Made by a program: the position numbers and the translations under genes. The notes below the pieces were generated by a model. That model saw only the letters and a program-made list of their open reading frames with translations. It searched no databases and was not told the DNA's origin. Shown here one piece after another: positions 11,474 to 23,760 of a stretch of 64,000 nt of DNA; within the stretch, counting starts at the first letter, position 1, and every line of letters begins with the position of its first letter. The stretch is from Laguncularia racemosa (lineage: Eukaryota > Streptophyta > Magnoliopsida > Myrtales > Combretaceae): NCBI GenBank assembly GCA_037954665.1, contig JBBMOL010000246.1, positions 744,001-808,000 on the forward strand. The letters run 5' to 3'.

Positions 11474-12124
11474 TTGTTTTAATAATCACAATAGTGGAAT
11501 TTTCTAATTTCATAGAATTTGTTGTAAGTTCCCCTCATTTTTTACTTTCCTTTCAATTATCCATCTTTAAACTTAATCTTTTACATAGTTTTTATGCTCT
11601 TGTTGATGCTCATAAATCACGTGCTAGAAAATAAATTTTCTTTCTTCCTTCATAAAAATATATACATTCATATAGGGTTTGTACATGCCATCATGAAATG
11701 AATGCCTTCCCTCCATTGAGATGATAGTCATTTATAGGATTTTGATCACTTCAAACCTCTTCTTCATAATGTTCACCTTTATAGGAAGTAATTTTTACCT
11801 ACTTTGTTATGCGTATAACCTCATTACAACAAAACTAGTTTATCTAGATTGGGAGATTAACCATTTGCTAATCCCACTTTCTCTACAATATACTTTCAAG
11901 TTAAATTTTGGTGATGATCATCAATAAGCAAATGTCGAATATGACCTTGAATCCTAACTTGTGCAAGAAAACTCTATGCTTTATCCATCTATTCAATTCC
12001 AACCAAAATCAACGTAACATAACCCCTATAACAGGCACAAATATTTCCACAAACATGAATCTTCATTAGATTTCCACTAGCATCTCCTAAATCACTATCA
12101 CACTTTTTTTTTTCCCAATTATAA
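11474..12124 (-). mobile_element. Inverted fragment of the LTR element interior
   Basis: This is the reverse complement of the interior of copy 2 (about 9027-9680), including the protease-like region. It carries no LTR sequence. It abuts repeat copy C directly near 12125. By eye it is somewhat nearer to copy 2 than to copy 1. Confidence 0.75.
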
Positions 12125-12126
12125 GA

Positions 12127-14505
12127 AAGATTTCAACTTTATTTCTCATTTTAGATATAACGTGCTTTTATTTTAAATTTCGAAAATTCACAAGTATGGT
12201 AATTATCCAATAAGAAAATGAAGGATATTATAATAAAGCAATTATCAATTTAATTGAATGACCAAACATGAAGATGAAAGCCTCCCAAATTAAAAAATTT
12301 CTTAAATAATTATCTATTCTTTAAGTACAAAGGGTACGAGGTTTAGATTTTGGGTCACTATTAAATAAGGTGGAAGGATTTAGCTTTGCCTTAATCGGTG
12401 ATGATGTTGTAGACTATCTATTAATTTTTTTTTCTTAATTTAAGCTTTTCATGAAATATTTAGCACTAAAGTTTGGTTCAAACACCCTATAATGCAATCC
12501 ATATGTATATTTGGAACTTGCATCACGGAAACTCAATGATTCATCCTTAAAAAATGGATTTGGTTCATCTCAATTTTTTTTATTTTATAAATCAATAATT
12601 AAAATTATCTAGATCTGTAAAATATTATGTTGCATCATCACAATATCATTTATTTTCTTTTAATCTTAACCATTGATTATATATAGAAAAAACTTAAATG
12701 GATAAATTAAAAAAAATAAATTCAGAGTATCCATTTCCCCTTAAATTTGCATCATGATGGAGAGCGGAGACAGGTAGGACAAATAAACAATTAATGTGCA
12801 ATAGGATGCGGCCCAGACCTTAGCACCCAAGATAAGCTGGGCCTCAAATGCTAATGACATTTCATTTTTCTGTACGGAAGGGGAAAAAAATAGACACAAC
12901 AGATTGCTTGTAAAAATAAATGCAATTTCTATTTATTTTTTTATATATGAAAAAAGGGGGTCAATATGTGATTTAATTTTCTATGTATAGGCTAATATAT
13001 GAAAAATTAATAGAAGTTGTATCTAAAAATTGATTTAACCGAGCGTAACCATTTGAAACTCGAGGAAGGACCATCAATAGCTTGAAATCTTCATGTGATA
13101 GGAAAGTGACAAGGGCGTCGAACATGGCTTGTCTTGACAGAACTTGCTACTTGTCATTGAGAAAATTTCTGGTGAGAAACGATAGAGCTTGTTGGGATTC
13201 AAGTTAGGTTGCGTTTGATTAGTATCAAAATCCGATACTGGATAGGATAAATTTTTTTGTCCTCCATTTGATTGCCATCCATGAAAAAAGTACTGGACAA
13301 AAAATCAATATGGTATTGGACAAAATGGCAAATTTTTGTATCGTGTGTAATTCAGTACAAAAAATACTGTACTGGACAAAAACTCATTTTTTTCAAAATC
13401 CCCAACTTACCCTTCATATTTCTCTTTTGCTTGTTTAGCTATTGCTAAACCCATCGACGCCACTCCTTCACCGACGTTCATCGTGGAATCGATCGCAAGT
13501 TCGAACATCGTCGTCGTCACGCCATTCTTAATGCCTTGGATAACTTCTAGTAGTCGTCGTCACACCATTCCTGATGCCTTGGACAACTTCCAATCCTGTC
13601 GTCACGTCATTCCCGATGCCTTAGACAACTTCTAGTCGCCGTTGTCATGTCGTTCCCGATGCCTTGAGGAAATCTGGGCACTTCGATCTACTCTGCTTTC
13701 GCGTCTATCCGCAAGCTACGACAACTTCTAGTAACTATGACAACTACCAACCTATCAACGATGGTGGCGAGCCATTTGCCCTTCCTGATGCCTTGGAAGT
13801 TTCTCATGGCTTTGTCGAGGAGTTAGGTGACAACTCAAGCAATTGTTATGATGAGTTTGGCCACTCTTCTTTTGCTTCTAGGTTAGCAACTTAAGGCACA
13901 CCCTTCTGGTCGCATATGAGTCATATAGAATCCCCATGTTTGGAATATAAATATGATTTCCTCATCAAACCAAGTTGTACACTATGCTTGCAAGATGGTG
14001 AGGACAGATTTTGCATCTTCAATGCTAATCTGTTTTCGTTTGAACGCTTGGAAACTATTTTAGACCAAACAAAAATGAGGCCTAGAAGAATATGATGATA
14101 TGAGGAGAGGAATCCTTTATCTTACAGAAAAGGCCGGTGCTGTATGTATAACTAAAAGGAGAAAAAAAATAATAATAGAAGGCAAAAAACAAATTTACTA
14201 TAATAGAAGGGTAAAACTGTCAAATTTACTATATTCAGTCAAATACTTTGTAATTCCAAACACTGGACAACACAAAAATCCTTGTCCAGTACTGAACAAA
14301 CCAAATGTGGTACAATTTTTTTTTTTTGTCCAGTCCTTCTTGTTTTGTACTGTCCAGTACTCCTTATCCTGTCTAATATCAGTAACTAAACGCTACCTTA
14401 ATGTTAATTTGGCCTAGAACTAAACACACGATCTTGACTATCTTATGTATTTGACCATACAATTAAAGACATAAATACAGTGAGATTGATTTATTTGCAG
14501 ATTCC
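12127..14505 (+). repeat. Dispersed repeat, copy C (interrupted)
   Basis: This third copy of the repeat matches copy A from 12212 on, and copy B a little further left. It is split by the insertion at 13207-14397: the left part ends GATTCAAGTTA and the right part resumes ATGTTAATTTGGCC, while copy A reads straight through (about 1090-1120). The match to A ends near 14505, where a TTC-rich tract and the LINE relic begin. Confidence 0.85.
13207..14397. mobile_element. PIF/Harbinger-like element 1 (non-autonomous)
   Basis: A 1191-bp insertion flanked by TTA on both sides (13204-13206, 14398-14400). Its ends are imperfect inverted repeats: GGTTGCGTTTGATTAGT on the left, and GGTAGCGTTTAGTTACT on the right read inward. 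The 3-bp TTA duplication and GG start fit the PIF/Harbinger superfamily. Subterminal sequence repeats words such as TACTGGACAAAA and TTGTCCAGTAC. Copy A of the host repeat lacks it, which confirms the boundaries. A 76-residue open frame at 13664-13894 resembles no transposase. The 35324-37261 element is a relative in the opposite orientation. Confidence 0.82.
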
Positions 14506-15443
14506 TTCTTCTTTCTTCTTCTTCTTCTTCCTCTTGTCCAACTAATTCATCAGCAACAACATTAAGGTCCATGGGTACCGCTTGAAGTCTGTTGGTCTAA
14601 AAGAGAGAGAGCTTTTTCTTGCAAGCCATGACAATGTTATAATACTTCATTTTTACATTAGATTTTTCAACAATAAAGTTAGCAGCCACACAGGAGTCCA
14701 CATTAATTTCAACTTTATTGAAACCCTTTTGTATATACACAAACACAATTCCCAATAAGTTCCCCAAAGTTCTACAATTATAATGTCTACTTGTCCAAGT
14801 TTCTTGGCAAAACCTGACATCTGTTTACCCTTGCTTATCTCTAATCACTCCTCCAATTGTAGCTTGCCAAGTGACAATGACTATTGAACCATTAGTATTC
14901 AGTTTAACCTAGCACTTTTATGGGGGATGCCATGTTAGATTACAGAGGTCAATGTGATATATCAACTTCCTTCTTCTAATTGAACTCCAATACTCAAAAG
15001 CAACTCGTCTAATATGTTGTTCAAGAGGCTCCATTGTGTTACTCATCCTGAAAATCAAATCATTCCTAGCATGTCAGATTTTTCAAAGCATAAAAGCCAA
15101 AAATAAAAGATTTGGAAGGATAAATATCATAAAGTTTTCTTTTCTTAAGCTTACAGTTATATTTGATCCAGTTTAGAAAATTGGACTATCCGATTTGCTC
15201 TCCTTCCTGTCACGATTCCCAAATCCTATGTATATTTGGTAGATTTGGGCAACTTTTATAAACATGCTCAACATCCTCATTAAGCTCCCCGCATCTGGGG
15301 CATTTTGCTTCTTCCAAAATGTTTCTCTTCCTCAAATTCTCTATCTTTAAAGGTTTACTAATATAGATTGGATGGAGTTTAATTTTGGATAATGTTATGG
15401 TGTTTCTAAACTTATTGTATTCTAAATTTTGAATGGAGTTCAA
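14506..15443 (-). pseudogene. LINE relic: zinc-binding domain and RNase H-like region
   Basis: On the - strand an open frame at 15443-15210 contains CPRCGELNEDVEHVYKSCPN and a following W, the CxxC..H..C zinc-knuckle module (zf-RVT) that follows the reverse transcriptase in plant LINEs. Downstream, in broken frames to about 14550, come ATIGGVIRDKQG, AELWG-like and GFNKVEINVDS words and then NVVADELVG, the pattern of the RVT_3 RNase H domain. The reverse transcriptase itself is missing, as expected for 5'-truncated LINE copies. Stops and frameshifts make it a pseudogene. A TTC-rich tract at about 14504-14533 marks its 3' side next to repeat copy C. Confidence 0.78.
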
Positions 15444-15494
15444 GTTGGTACTAGTAATACATCATTTTGGTTTGAGTAAACGTCACATTCGGAT

Positions 15495-15632
15495 CCTAAC
15501 TTTATCCATTTTTATAATTAAATATCTAAAATTTAAAAGTATTAATTTATTATTTACAAACTTTTTATAATCAATTATAAGACCTAAATTAATTTAGATA
15601 ATTAATTTTAAAAATAGATAAAGTTTAAGTAG
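15495..15632. repeat. Small foldback repeat
   Basis: CTTTATCCATTTTTATAATT near 15499 and its approximate inverse AATTTTAAAAATAGATAAAG near 15605-15626 form two arms around an AT-rich loop, a MITE-like hairpin. I could not fix a target duplication. Confidence 0.45.
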
Positions 15633-15639
15633 TATATTA

Positions 15640-16859
15640 ATATCTTAAAACTTTTCATAATTAATTATAAATAGTGATATTAACTTCTTCTTCTAAGTCC
15701 ACAATCTAAATATTACTCGAGCATTTACTGCAGTTAGGAGGCAAGAGAACAATTTCCTATTTACTAAATCAAACCCGTAGCATTCATGGCTATTGTCATG
15801 ATGCAATTCATCTCTGCCTCGATCTCATCCCTCTTCTCTCTCCCCTTATTTTTCATGAGCTAAAAGCATTAACAAGTTTCTGACTCCCGACCCACTCTTA
15901 TTAAAATGGCATCACTTTCGCTCTCTAACTTATTGCATTTCACATAAAAGAACAAAGATATAATTGCTGTCATTTCAGCTATTCCATCAAGCATTGAATA
16001 ATATTACAGAAAGACAAAAGAGTTCAATCCTGATGGAGAGATCAACCACTTTTCTTATAGTAATTCCAATCCAACGGTTAGTCAGCTCAACAAACAGTCC
16101 AAGTCACGACGTCCCCCACGTTGAAAGATTCTCCTCTTACACATGGTACAAAGGTTGTTGCACGTGCTTCGAGTTTCCTTCTTTTTTGTTTTTTTGTTAA
16201 ACTAGTATCGATTCAGAACTGAATGGATCTCATGTAGTACATTCTGCAGAATATATAAACGAACAAAACCCATGTAACTTGAGTTGGAATTCACATTCCT
16301 TTTTATTCTTGAATATAGTGAAGTTTGAGCTATTCTTAGAAAATTTTGTTAAATTAAATATAAATTGGGTGTAAATAGAACTTAAATTAAGTTCGAATGT
16401 TAATTATTTATATCTTTTTGAATGCTTTTACGGTACTTACTAAGAAGCTCTTTTTTATTTTGTAAGACTCCAAACACACATTATCACTTTACAACTAGTG
16501 CTTCTCCAATATCACTAAAAGTCAAGCTCCAACTTGGTAGCGTATGATATCCGCTTGATTTGCTTGCAGCCAATAATGTTATTTTAGCATAAGTTTACCC
16601 ATTATAATTTTCAGATCAGATCGAACATGAGTCTTGTTATAATTCAGACACTGCCACCTAGGCTATTTCAGAAATGAGAAGAGTGAAGCTCGAGGTACAG
16701 TTCTTTAACTCCTGCTACTGCTCTTAAAAGCCTGTACCCGGAAGTCCCTTGGACCGCCTGACCAAACGAAAGAATGCGTCTGGTACGGCCTATAGATATG
16801 CCTGTCAGTTGAAAGGGAAAGAAGAATCCTAGAGTCGAGTGTACCAAAGTTTCCAGAAA
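15640..16859 (+). promoter_or_regulatory. Upstream region of the CLC gene
   Basis: This 1.2 kb precedes the CLC start codon. It contains a G-box core CACGTG at 16161-16166 and a TATA-like ATATATAAAC at 16251-16260. If that TATA is used, the leader would be long (about 570 bases) and might hold an intron, but the transcription start cannot be read from sequence. Short open frames on either strand here have no recognisable content. Confidence 0.35.
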
Positions 16860-19800
16860 ATGCAAAACGTGTCAAATGTAACTGAACCTAATGAAGAAAG
16901 AGACACAGAATCTTTCAGTTACCCTCTGTTGTCCACTCACAGATCCATCACAAACTCGTCTTCTCAGGTAGCAGTTGTTGGTATCAACATATGTCCCATT
17001 CAAAGTCTTGACTATGAGTAAGTTTCCTTTTCCTTCATGTTCTGTTCTTGTTTGGTTTCGAAGCCATGTTTAGACTACAGGATAGAAATATGATTTAAAT
17101 TATGTTGACATTCTAGTAGTCTTGTAGATTTCAACGAAGACATTTTTATTTTGTAAGAGGGATGATCTTCATTTCCTGTAAAATTCGTGCCAGTACCATA
17201 TCTAATAAAACTCATTCCATGCCAACCTGTGTTATATTCAAGTTACCTTGTCTACTTGGAATTTTTTTCCCCTTCTGTAATCATGTTATGGATCGGGTTT
17301 GATTCGAGCTGTGTTGTGTCTGCGTCCAGAATTGCCATCCCTTAAGTTTTAGTGAATCGCTGGTTGTTTTTGGTTTTGAAGCCATAAAAATACAATTAAA
17401 TAATGATGTGCCATTCTAGTAGGATAGTAGATTTTAATGAAGACATTTCGTGTAAAATTCGTGTCTGTAGCATATTCATTAAAATTCATTTCATGTTAAT
17501 TAGTGTTATTTTCAAGTCAAAATGTCTCATATCAGGTTTGACTTGAGCTGTGTTGTTGTGTAAATGTCAGGAATCGCCATTCTTTTAAGTTTTAGCAAAT
17601 GTCTATTGTTTTTTGATGTTTTATCAAGTAAAGGAAAATTTAATGACTGATGAGTATGTGGGATGCAGGATTCAAGAGAACGCATTTTTCAAGCAAGATT
17701 GGAGAAGTAGAGGACAGAAACAGATACTTCAGTACACATTGATGAAATGGTTGTTATGTTTCTTGGTTGGTGTCATTCTTGGTCTAATTGGGTTCTGCAG
17801 CAACCTTGCTGCTGAAAATGTTGCAGGCATCAAGTTTCTGGTCACTTCAAACATGATGTCAGCCGAAAGGTGACAAAACGTGAAGAAATAAGCTTTTACT
17901 TTCATTGTTTTGGATCAATTGCATATGAAAAAAAAAAATGGAGATTTATAACTGGAAGTAAGCTGAAGAAATTATGGAATGATTATGGTCGTATAATTGT
18001 AATCTGTTTTAAACTTTTGATTGGAGGAAGATCTGATGATAGCATCGTGTAATGTCTGCAGATACTTCATGGCATTTCTCATCTTTTCACTGTCCAATTT
18101 TGTTCTCACCTTTGTTCCGGCTCTTCTTACCGCTTTTATATCACCAGCAGCTGCTGGATCGGGGATACCAGAAGTCAAGGCTTACTTGAATGGTGTGGAT
18201 GCACCCAGAATTTTTGCACCAAGGACAATTTTAGTGAAGGTAAATAACTAAGTTCCATTTGCCTGCAAGCTGACTCCAATTTGAAAATTTAGCACCTTGT
18301 ACTTCTTTGGTAATTAGGGTGTGTTTGACTTGCGCATTTTGTAATGCTTAATTTGCTGAAGATATAAGGTGAATTACGTAAGTATGGAAAGCTTGAGTAG
18401 TGTTTTCACTTAGTAATTTTTGTCATAATTGACATTAATTTTTACCTGAATGGGTTCAATCCAATGAAGGATTTTAGAGTGCAAGATTATTGTCACTTTT
18501 ACCACCTGCATTTTGCTGAATTGTGGAACAATAACCAAATAATTGGCTGACTTTTCATGGATTGCATCATATGTAAGTTTAAAGCTTGCACATGTATTGA
18601 CACGTTAAGCTTTCAGTGTACTATTAAGGCATGTTCTGATTGTATGCTGATCCAATTATCAGGTCATTGGGAGCATATTGGCAGTTTCTTCGTCTCTCTT
18701 TGTTGGAAAGGCTGGTCCATTGGTGCATACTGGTGCAGGCATTGCATCATTGTTAGGTCAGGGTGGATCAAAGAAATACGGCTTAACATGGAGATGGCTA
18801 CGCCATTTCAAGAATGATAGAGATAGAAGAGATCTAGTGACGTGTGGATCTGCTGCTGGAATAGCCGCTGCATTCCGTGCACCAGTTGGTGGTTTGCTGT
18901 TTTCTCTAGAAGAGATGGCATCCTGGTATAATTTTTGGCACTGTAAATTATTTCCAAAGGGCATCTCAATTGTCACCTAATGACTTTGCTGCATTATAAG
19001 TTTATCCATTTGCGTGAGATGTGAGCTTCACAAGATACAATTTCTACATTTGCTAATCTGAGTTATTTTTCTAATTTGGTAATGAACACATCCACGCCAT
19101 GAACATGCATGACAAAGTTCTATGTGCTCCATAAGACGGTTAACACATGAGAAACATAACGGGGTTGAGCACACAACATTTGAACAAATTATAACACAGG
19201 TTATAAATGTGAGTAAGTGCTAAAATACAGGATATGTTACTGTGATTGACCATAGATAAATAAGAATAGTGGCATTGGGAATCTTTGCTGAGATACAAAC
19301 ATGCATTCCTTAACATTGCAGATGTTTTCTGCAGGTGGAGGAGTGCCCTTCTATGGAGAGCTTTCTTCACAACAGCTGTTGTTGCAGTTGTACTTAGAGC
19401 ACTGATTGATGTTTGTGCTACTGGGAAATGTGGACTGTTTGGTAAAGGGGGTTTGATAATGTTTGATGTAACCTCAACAAATATTTCATATCACCTATAT
19501 GATGTGCCTGCTGTCCTCCTTCTCGGTGTTATTGGGGGCTTGCTGGGTAGCTTCTTCAACTATTGTTTGAATAAGATTCTTCGCATCTACAATGTTATTA
19601 ACACGTAAAGACCTTTTTAAGGCACTCTATGCAATTTGATGTTGATTCAATTAACAGTTTTTTTTTTTTTTTGGGGGGGGGGTGTAGAGATCCATGTTAT
19701 GGATAAATTGCATTTATTTCCTCAAAACTATTAGTCAAGTGCAGATAGATTCTAAACTTCCTAAAATGTGCTTTCACCTCCCTATATAACTTTTGAAAAT

Positions 19801-21810
19801 GTGTGCTTACCTCCCCAACCAGTGCAATAGCCCAAAATAGGTGGCTATTTATAGGTCTTCTGGCGATGGTTTGGGTAGCTTCAGCTGTGGTTAGGGAGGT
19901 ATGAACATATTTTCAAAAGTAATGTGTAAATGAAGGTAAGATAAGGGAATTTAGGGAGTCTATCCATGCCTAAACAATACTTTTGGGGTACATTCTAAAT
20001 ATCACTTATTGTGTTATTGAAGCATCAATAGGCTAATTATTTTTATGACTTTTCTTTTCCAGGAAAGGCATCATATATAGAATTTTTCTTGCTTCCTGGA
20101 TGTCTGTTTTCACATCCTGTCTCTTGTTTGGATTACCATGGCTTGCATCTTGCCAAGTTTGTCCTTCTGATACTCAGGAGCCATGCCCGACAGTCGGCCG
20201 CTCAGGCAACTATAAGAGTTTTCAATGCCCTTCTGGTTACTACAATGATCTCGCTAGCCTGATTTTCAATACGACCGACGATGCAATCAAAAATCTTTTC
20301 AGCAAGGGCACAGACTCGGAATTCCAATACTCTTCTATAATCATATTCTTTGTTACATGCTATTTCCTCAGTATATTTAGCTCAGGGATTGCAGCTCCCG
20401 TTGGTCTCTATATACCTATAATTGTGACAGGTGCGACTTATGGGCGTCTTATCGGGATGTTGGTGGGTTCTCGTTCAAGTCTCAATCATGGTCTTTTCGC
20501 GGTGCTTGGTGCTGCTTCATTTCTTGGGGGATCAATGAGAGCAACTGTTTCTTCGTGTGTAATTCTCCTTGAACTTACCAATAATCTATTGCTACTACCG
20601 CTAATGATGGTTGTTCTTCTCGTTTCAAAGACGGTGGCAGATGCTTTCAATGAAAATATATATGACCTTATCATGAAAATAAAGGGATTTCCATATTTAG
20701 AAGGACATGCGGAGCCATTCATGAGACAGCTAACCGTTGCAGATGTTCTCACTGGTCCCCTTATATTATTAAGTGGCATTGAGAAGGTCAAGAACGTAGT
20801 ATATGTTCTCAAAGCCACAGGGCATAATGGATTTCCTGTTGTTGATCATTATTCGGCTTCAGACTCCTCTGTTCTCTACGGTTTAATTCTTCGTGCTCAT
20901 CTCATCGAACTTCTGAAGAAGAAAGCATTTTCACCTGAACCACTCCCAACAGTGGACAATGCATACGAGCAGTTTTCAGCAGCTGATTTCGCAAAGAAGG
21001 GTTCGGGACATGTTGATGATATAGAAGACATCGAATTGACTGAAGATGAGATGGAAATGTTCTTAGATTTACACCCTTTTACTAATGCTTCACCTTACAC
21101 GGTTTCAGAGACCATGTCACTTGCTAAAGCTCTCCTCCTTTTTCGGCAGGTTGGTTTGAGGCACATGCTAGTGATACCAAAGATACCAGAAGTAAGTCTT
21201 TCTGAAACTTACACGTTTATTTTACTTCTATGCAATTCCATTAACCATCCTAGCCAATACAAACAATCTCAACTAAGTAGAATTGTTGGCTCATGTTTCT
21301 TGGTTCTTAATCTTATGGAAATTAAGCTTTGACGAGTACAATATTTAATAATAAACATAAAACCCCATCAAATCTAATAAACTTTTAAGTTTTTAGACTA
21401 GGCAAATGCAGATCTAAAATTTATCATGATATCAGAGTAGTATGTCCTAATTTCAATCCCGTGGACACTTATATAACCCATGTTAAATTAAGTAATTCAT
21501 TTAATGGGTTTTGATCAAATCTCAACCCATAAATGAGGGGAAGTGTTAACCGATAAACATAAAATCATACTAGATCTCATAGGCTGAAGTTTTTAGATCG
21601 AAAATTATCAAGAATTCCTTTTCTATCTAAGATAATTAATATACAGTTGCCTAAACTTTCGTATTTTTATTGCAGAAAACGGCCGTGCTAGGTATATTGA
21701 CAAGGCATGATTTTATGCCTGATCACATTCTAAGCTTGTACCCTTCCCTAGAAAGGGGCAGGTGGAAAAGACTAAGGTTCAAGTTACCCAATTTCTCTAA
21801 ATTGTTTTAG
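16860..21810 (+). CDS. CLC-G: Chloride channel/transporter of the plant CLC-c/CLC-g group
   Basis: A vacuolar-type anion channel or transporter of the CLC family. Coding exons: 16860-17017, 17669-17869, 18062-18239, 18663-18925, 19335-19604, 20063-21191 and 21676-21810; all introns are GT-AG and the phases give one 777-residue frame. The N-terminus has SSQVAVVGINICPIQSLDYE, typical of the group. The selectivity motif is GSGIP (residues 152-156) with serine, which favours chloride over nitrate in plant CLCs. The GKxGP motif reads GKAGP, so alanine 196 stands where the gating glutamate is in other CLCs; the proton-glutamate equivalent is E263 in SLEEMASWW. Two CBS domains follow (about 575-620 and 700-760), ending LTRHDFMPDHIL. 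Length and motifs fit CLC-g best; CLC-c is the alternative. The start is the first ATG of the frame, and no damage is visible. Confidence 0.93.
19698..20010. mobile_element. Foldback MITE-like repeat in CLC intron 5
   Basis: Within the intron at 19605-20062, the left arm (about 19702-19818, containing ACTTTTGAAAATGTGTGC and CTTACCTCCC) pairs with the right arm (about 19893-20005, containing GGGAGGTATGAACATATTTT). The arms are about 110 bases with mismatches and a short loop. A G-run lies just before at 19673-19682. The ends resemble GATAAATTGCAT and its inverse GATATTTAGAATG. I could not settle a target duplication. It does not touch either splice site. Confidence 0.6.
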
Positions 21811-22420
21811 GGAGAGTGTCCGAGCAAGGCAGCTTCTCTTTGGACTAGGTCATCAGATCATTCGCAGTAAGCTAGAGGTGAACTGACAGAGTCCATTGCA
21901 TTCAGGGCTTAAAGCAATGTCATATGCAGGTTTCCTACTGCAAATAACTGTTCCGTTCTTCAGATTAGTTCTTAGTACACTTTCCTCAAAGCTGCATCAT
22001 AATTCTTTTCCCTGAAGTCTTAGCAACTTGTGTTGATGAAGCAAGATTGCCAGTCTTCGGCCTAGGAATGGAGCCAGCATTTTGTGCATAGCTAGCCAAG
22101 GTGGTCTGCCCACATCAAAACTGAAAATAGAAGCTAGTTGAAGAGGAAAGATGTCTTGCCTGCCCACACGTATTTCCATCCAAATTTTGGTCTAAATATG
22201 TATCCTTCAGCTGTAATTTTGTTGTCCCAAATACGTCGATGCATAAGTGTACACCATAAGTTCACAACATCAGTTTCGTTTATGTGATTCACATGACATT
22301 TGTAATAATTGCTTGGAATAAAGGTATCCTTTACTTCCGATCTAGTCAGTACAATCATTAAGAAAGCACTCGATCTAATGTATTTGTGGGGAAAAAAGAG
22401 TCCCCCTCTGTTGTAGTACT
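21811..22420 (+). other. Probable 3' untranslated region of the CLC gene
   Basis: Sequence after the stop codon has no coding content I trust. The first canonical AATAAA is at 22317-22322, about 510 bases past the stop, but plant poly(A) signals are loose and an earlier site is possible. Confidence 0.4.
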
Positions 22421-23229
22421 TCTAATGTAAATTTGATCTCATTTGCCATAAATGGGATAACCATATATAGCTAAATGTAACATGATAATAGAATTCGGAC
22501 TCGCCAATTTCAATTTCTTAGTTACTATTCAAGCTCACATGGGAAAGGAAGTGTTAAAGAATAAAATTTTAAAACCACAGTTTGTAAGCTTTTTTAACTT
22601 TTTAATCAACTAATTGTGAAGCTAAATTTAAGATTTCATAGTTATGATACATTTCTTTTATATCACAAATAAATCTTAGAAGAGGAAGATCCACAGTGAC
22701 TTTCAAAGCCATCATTTTAGTAAGGGTAGCAACTTTAGTTTAAGATCATACATTTGTTGATCCTATTGTATTAGTGAGTCATAGCATATCAACTCAAATA
22801 CAATCCATTAACTTAATAAGTCATGGTATACCAACCTGTTTGTAATAGGTCATGGTTTAATTAACTCCTTTAACCCACTAACTTATTTGTTAGGGACAAG
22901 AATGGTCGGTTTGGTCAATTTGTAAATTAATCTATTTGGTATTACTCTTGTTCTTTTAGGTAATTCTACGATTTGTTTTAGGGAAATTCTAGTTATGATG
23001 GCTAAATTGTAAATATGGGTTAAATCAATATGATTGCATGGATACTTTTATGGATCTCTATTTGAGATTCTAATTCAATACATAGCCATAACTTCGAATT
23101 TCTCGAGTTGTGTCTATGTAACCACGATTATATGACCAATCATATATCATATATATTATTTTGTCCCACATAATTCTATTAGGACCTCTTTTAAAAATAA
23201 TAATAATAAATTCCAATGTTTTAAAGATT
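22421..23229. other. Intergenic stretch without recognisable gene
   Basis: AT-rich sequence with no long open frame and no motif I recognise. Direct short repeats of AAGTCATGGTATACCAAC type occur near 22775-22860. Confidence 0.5.
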
Positions 23230-23760
23230 AATCATAAGTAGTGTTGATAGCCTTTTGTTAATGGCCCTAGAAGCCCATCACATATCCATCTCGCCCAAGC
23301 TCTTAAACTAGATGTCTAGTCCGCTGTCTATCCTTTGCTTTTGCTTGAAAGAAGATAGACCTAGGAGAACTAAGCGTCAATTTTCACATTGAGGCCATCT
23401 AGGTGTTAGGCGTCATATCCAGTCCTCTACAGCCTATTCTTAAGTCTTTGCCAATCATTTAATAAGCTACCCAGCATTAAATGCAAGTGCCTCTGAGGGA
23501 TACAAAGCAGTTGGTCATCCTCCCCTATGGACATATATAAGCCCAAGACCTCTTCTAAGAAGGGTAAGAAGACAAAGTGGAACACACAATTCAAACCTCC
23601 TCTTTTCTATTAGTATCATCGTAGTGATTTCTTTACACTTTCTCAATATCCTTGAACAAGTACTGACTTAAGTATTAGAGTGGCGACGCCAAAATTGCCT
23701 CTAGCACCCTCCCTTTAGCTTAAGTGTGTTCATTTTGTAGACTCATCTCCTTAGAAAGTT
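23230..23760 (+). mobile_element. Solo or truncated LTR-like sequence
   Basis: This less AT-rich block has the layout of an LTR: a TATA-like ATATATAAGCCC at about 23534, a C-rich pyrimidine stretch, and then ACTGACTTAAGTATTAGAGTG at about 23666, a word like the CTGACTTGAGCGTCGGAG block near the U5 part of many plant gypsy LTRs. No partner LTR or internal domains are seen nearby. The ends are not defined. Confidence 0.4.

Noticed and set aside
16668..16865. Open frame of 65 codons on the - strand overlapping the CLC start
   Set aside because: It is antisense to the CLC leader and first exon, with no motif or splice context of its own.
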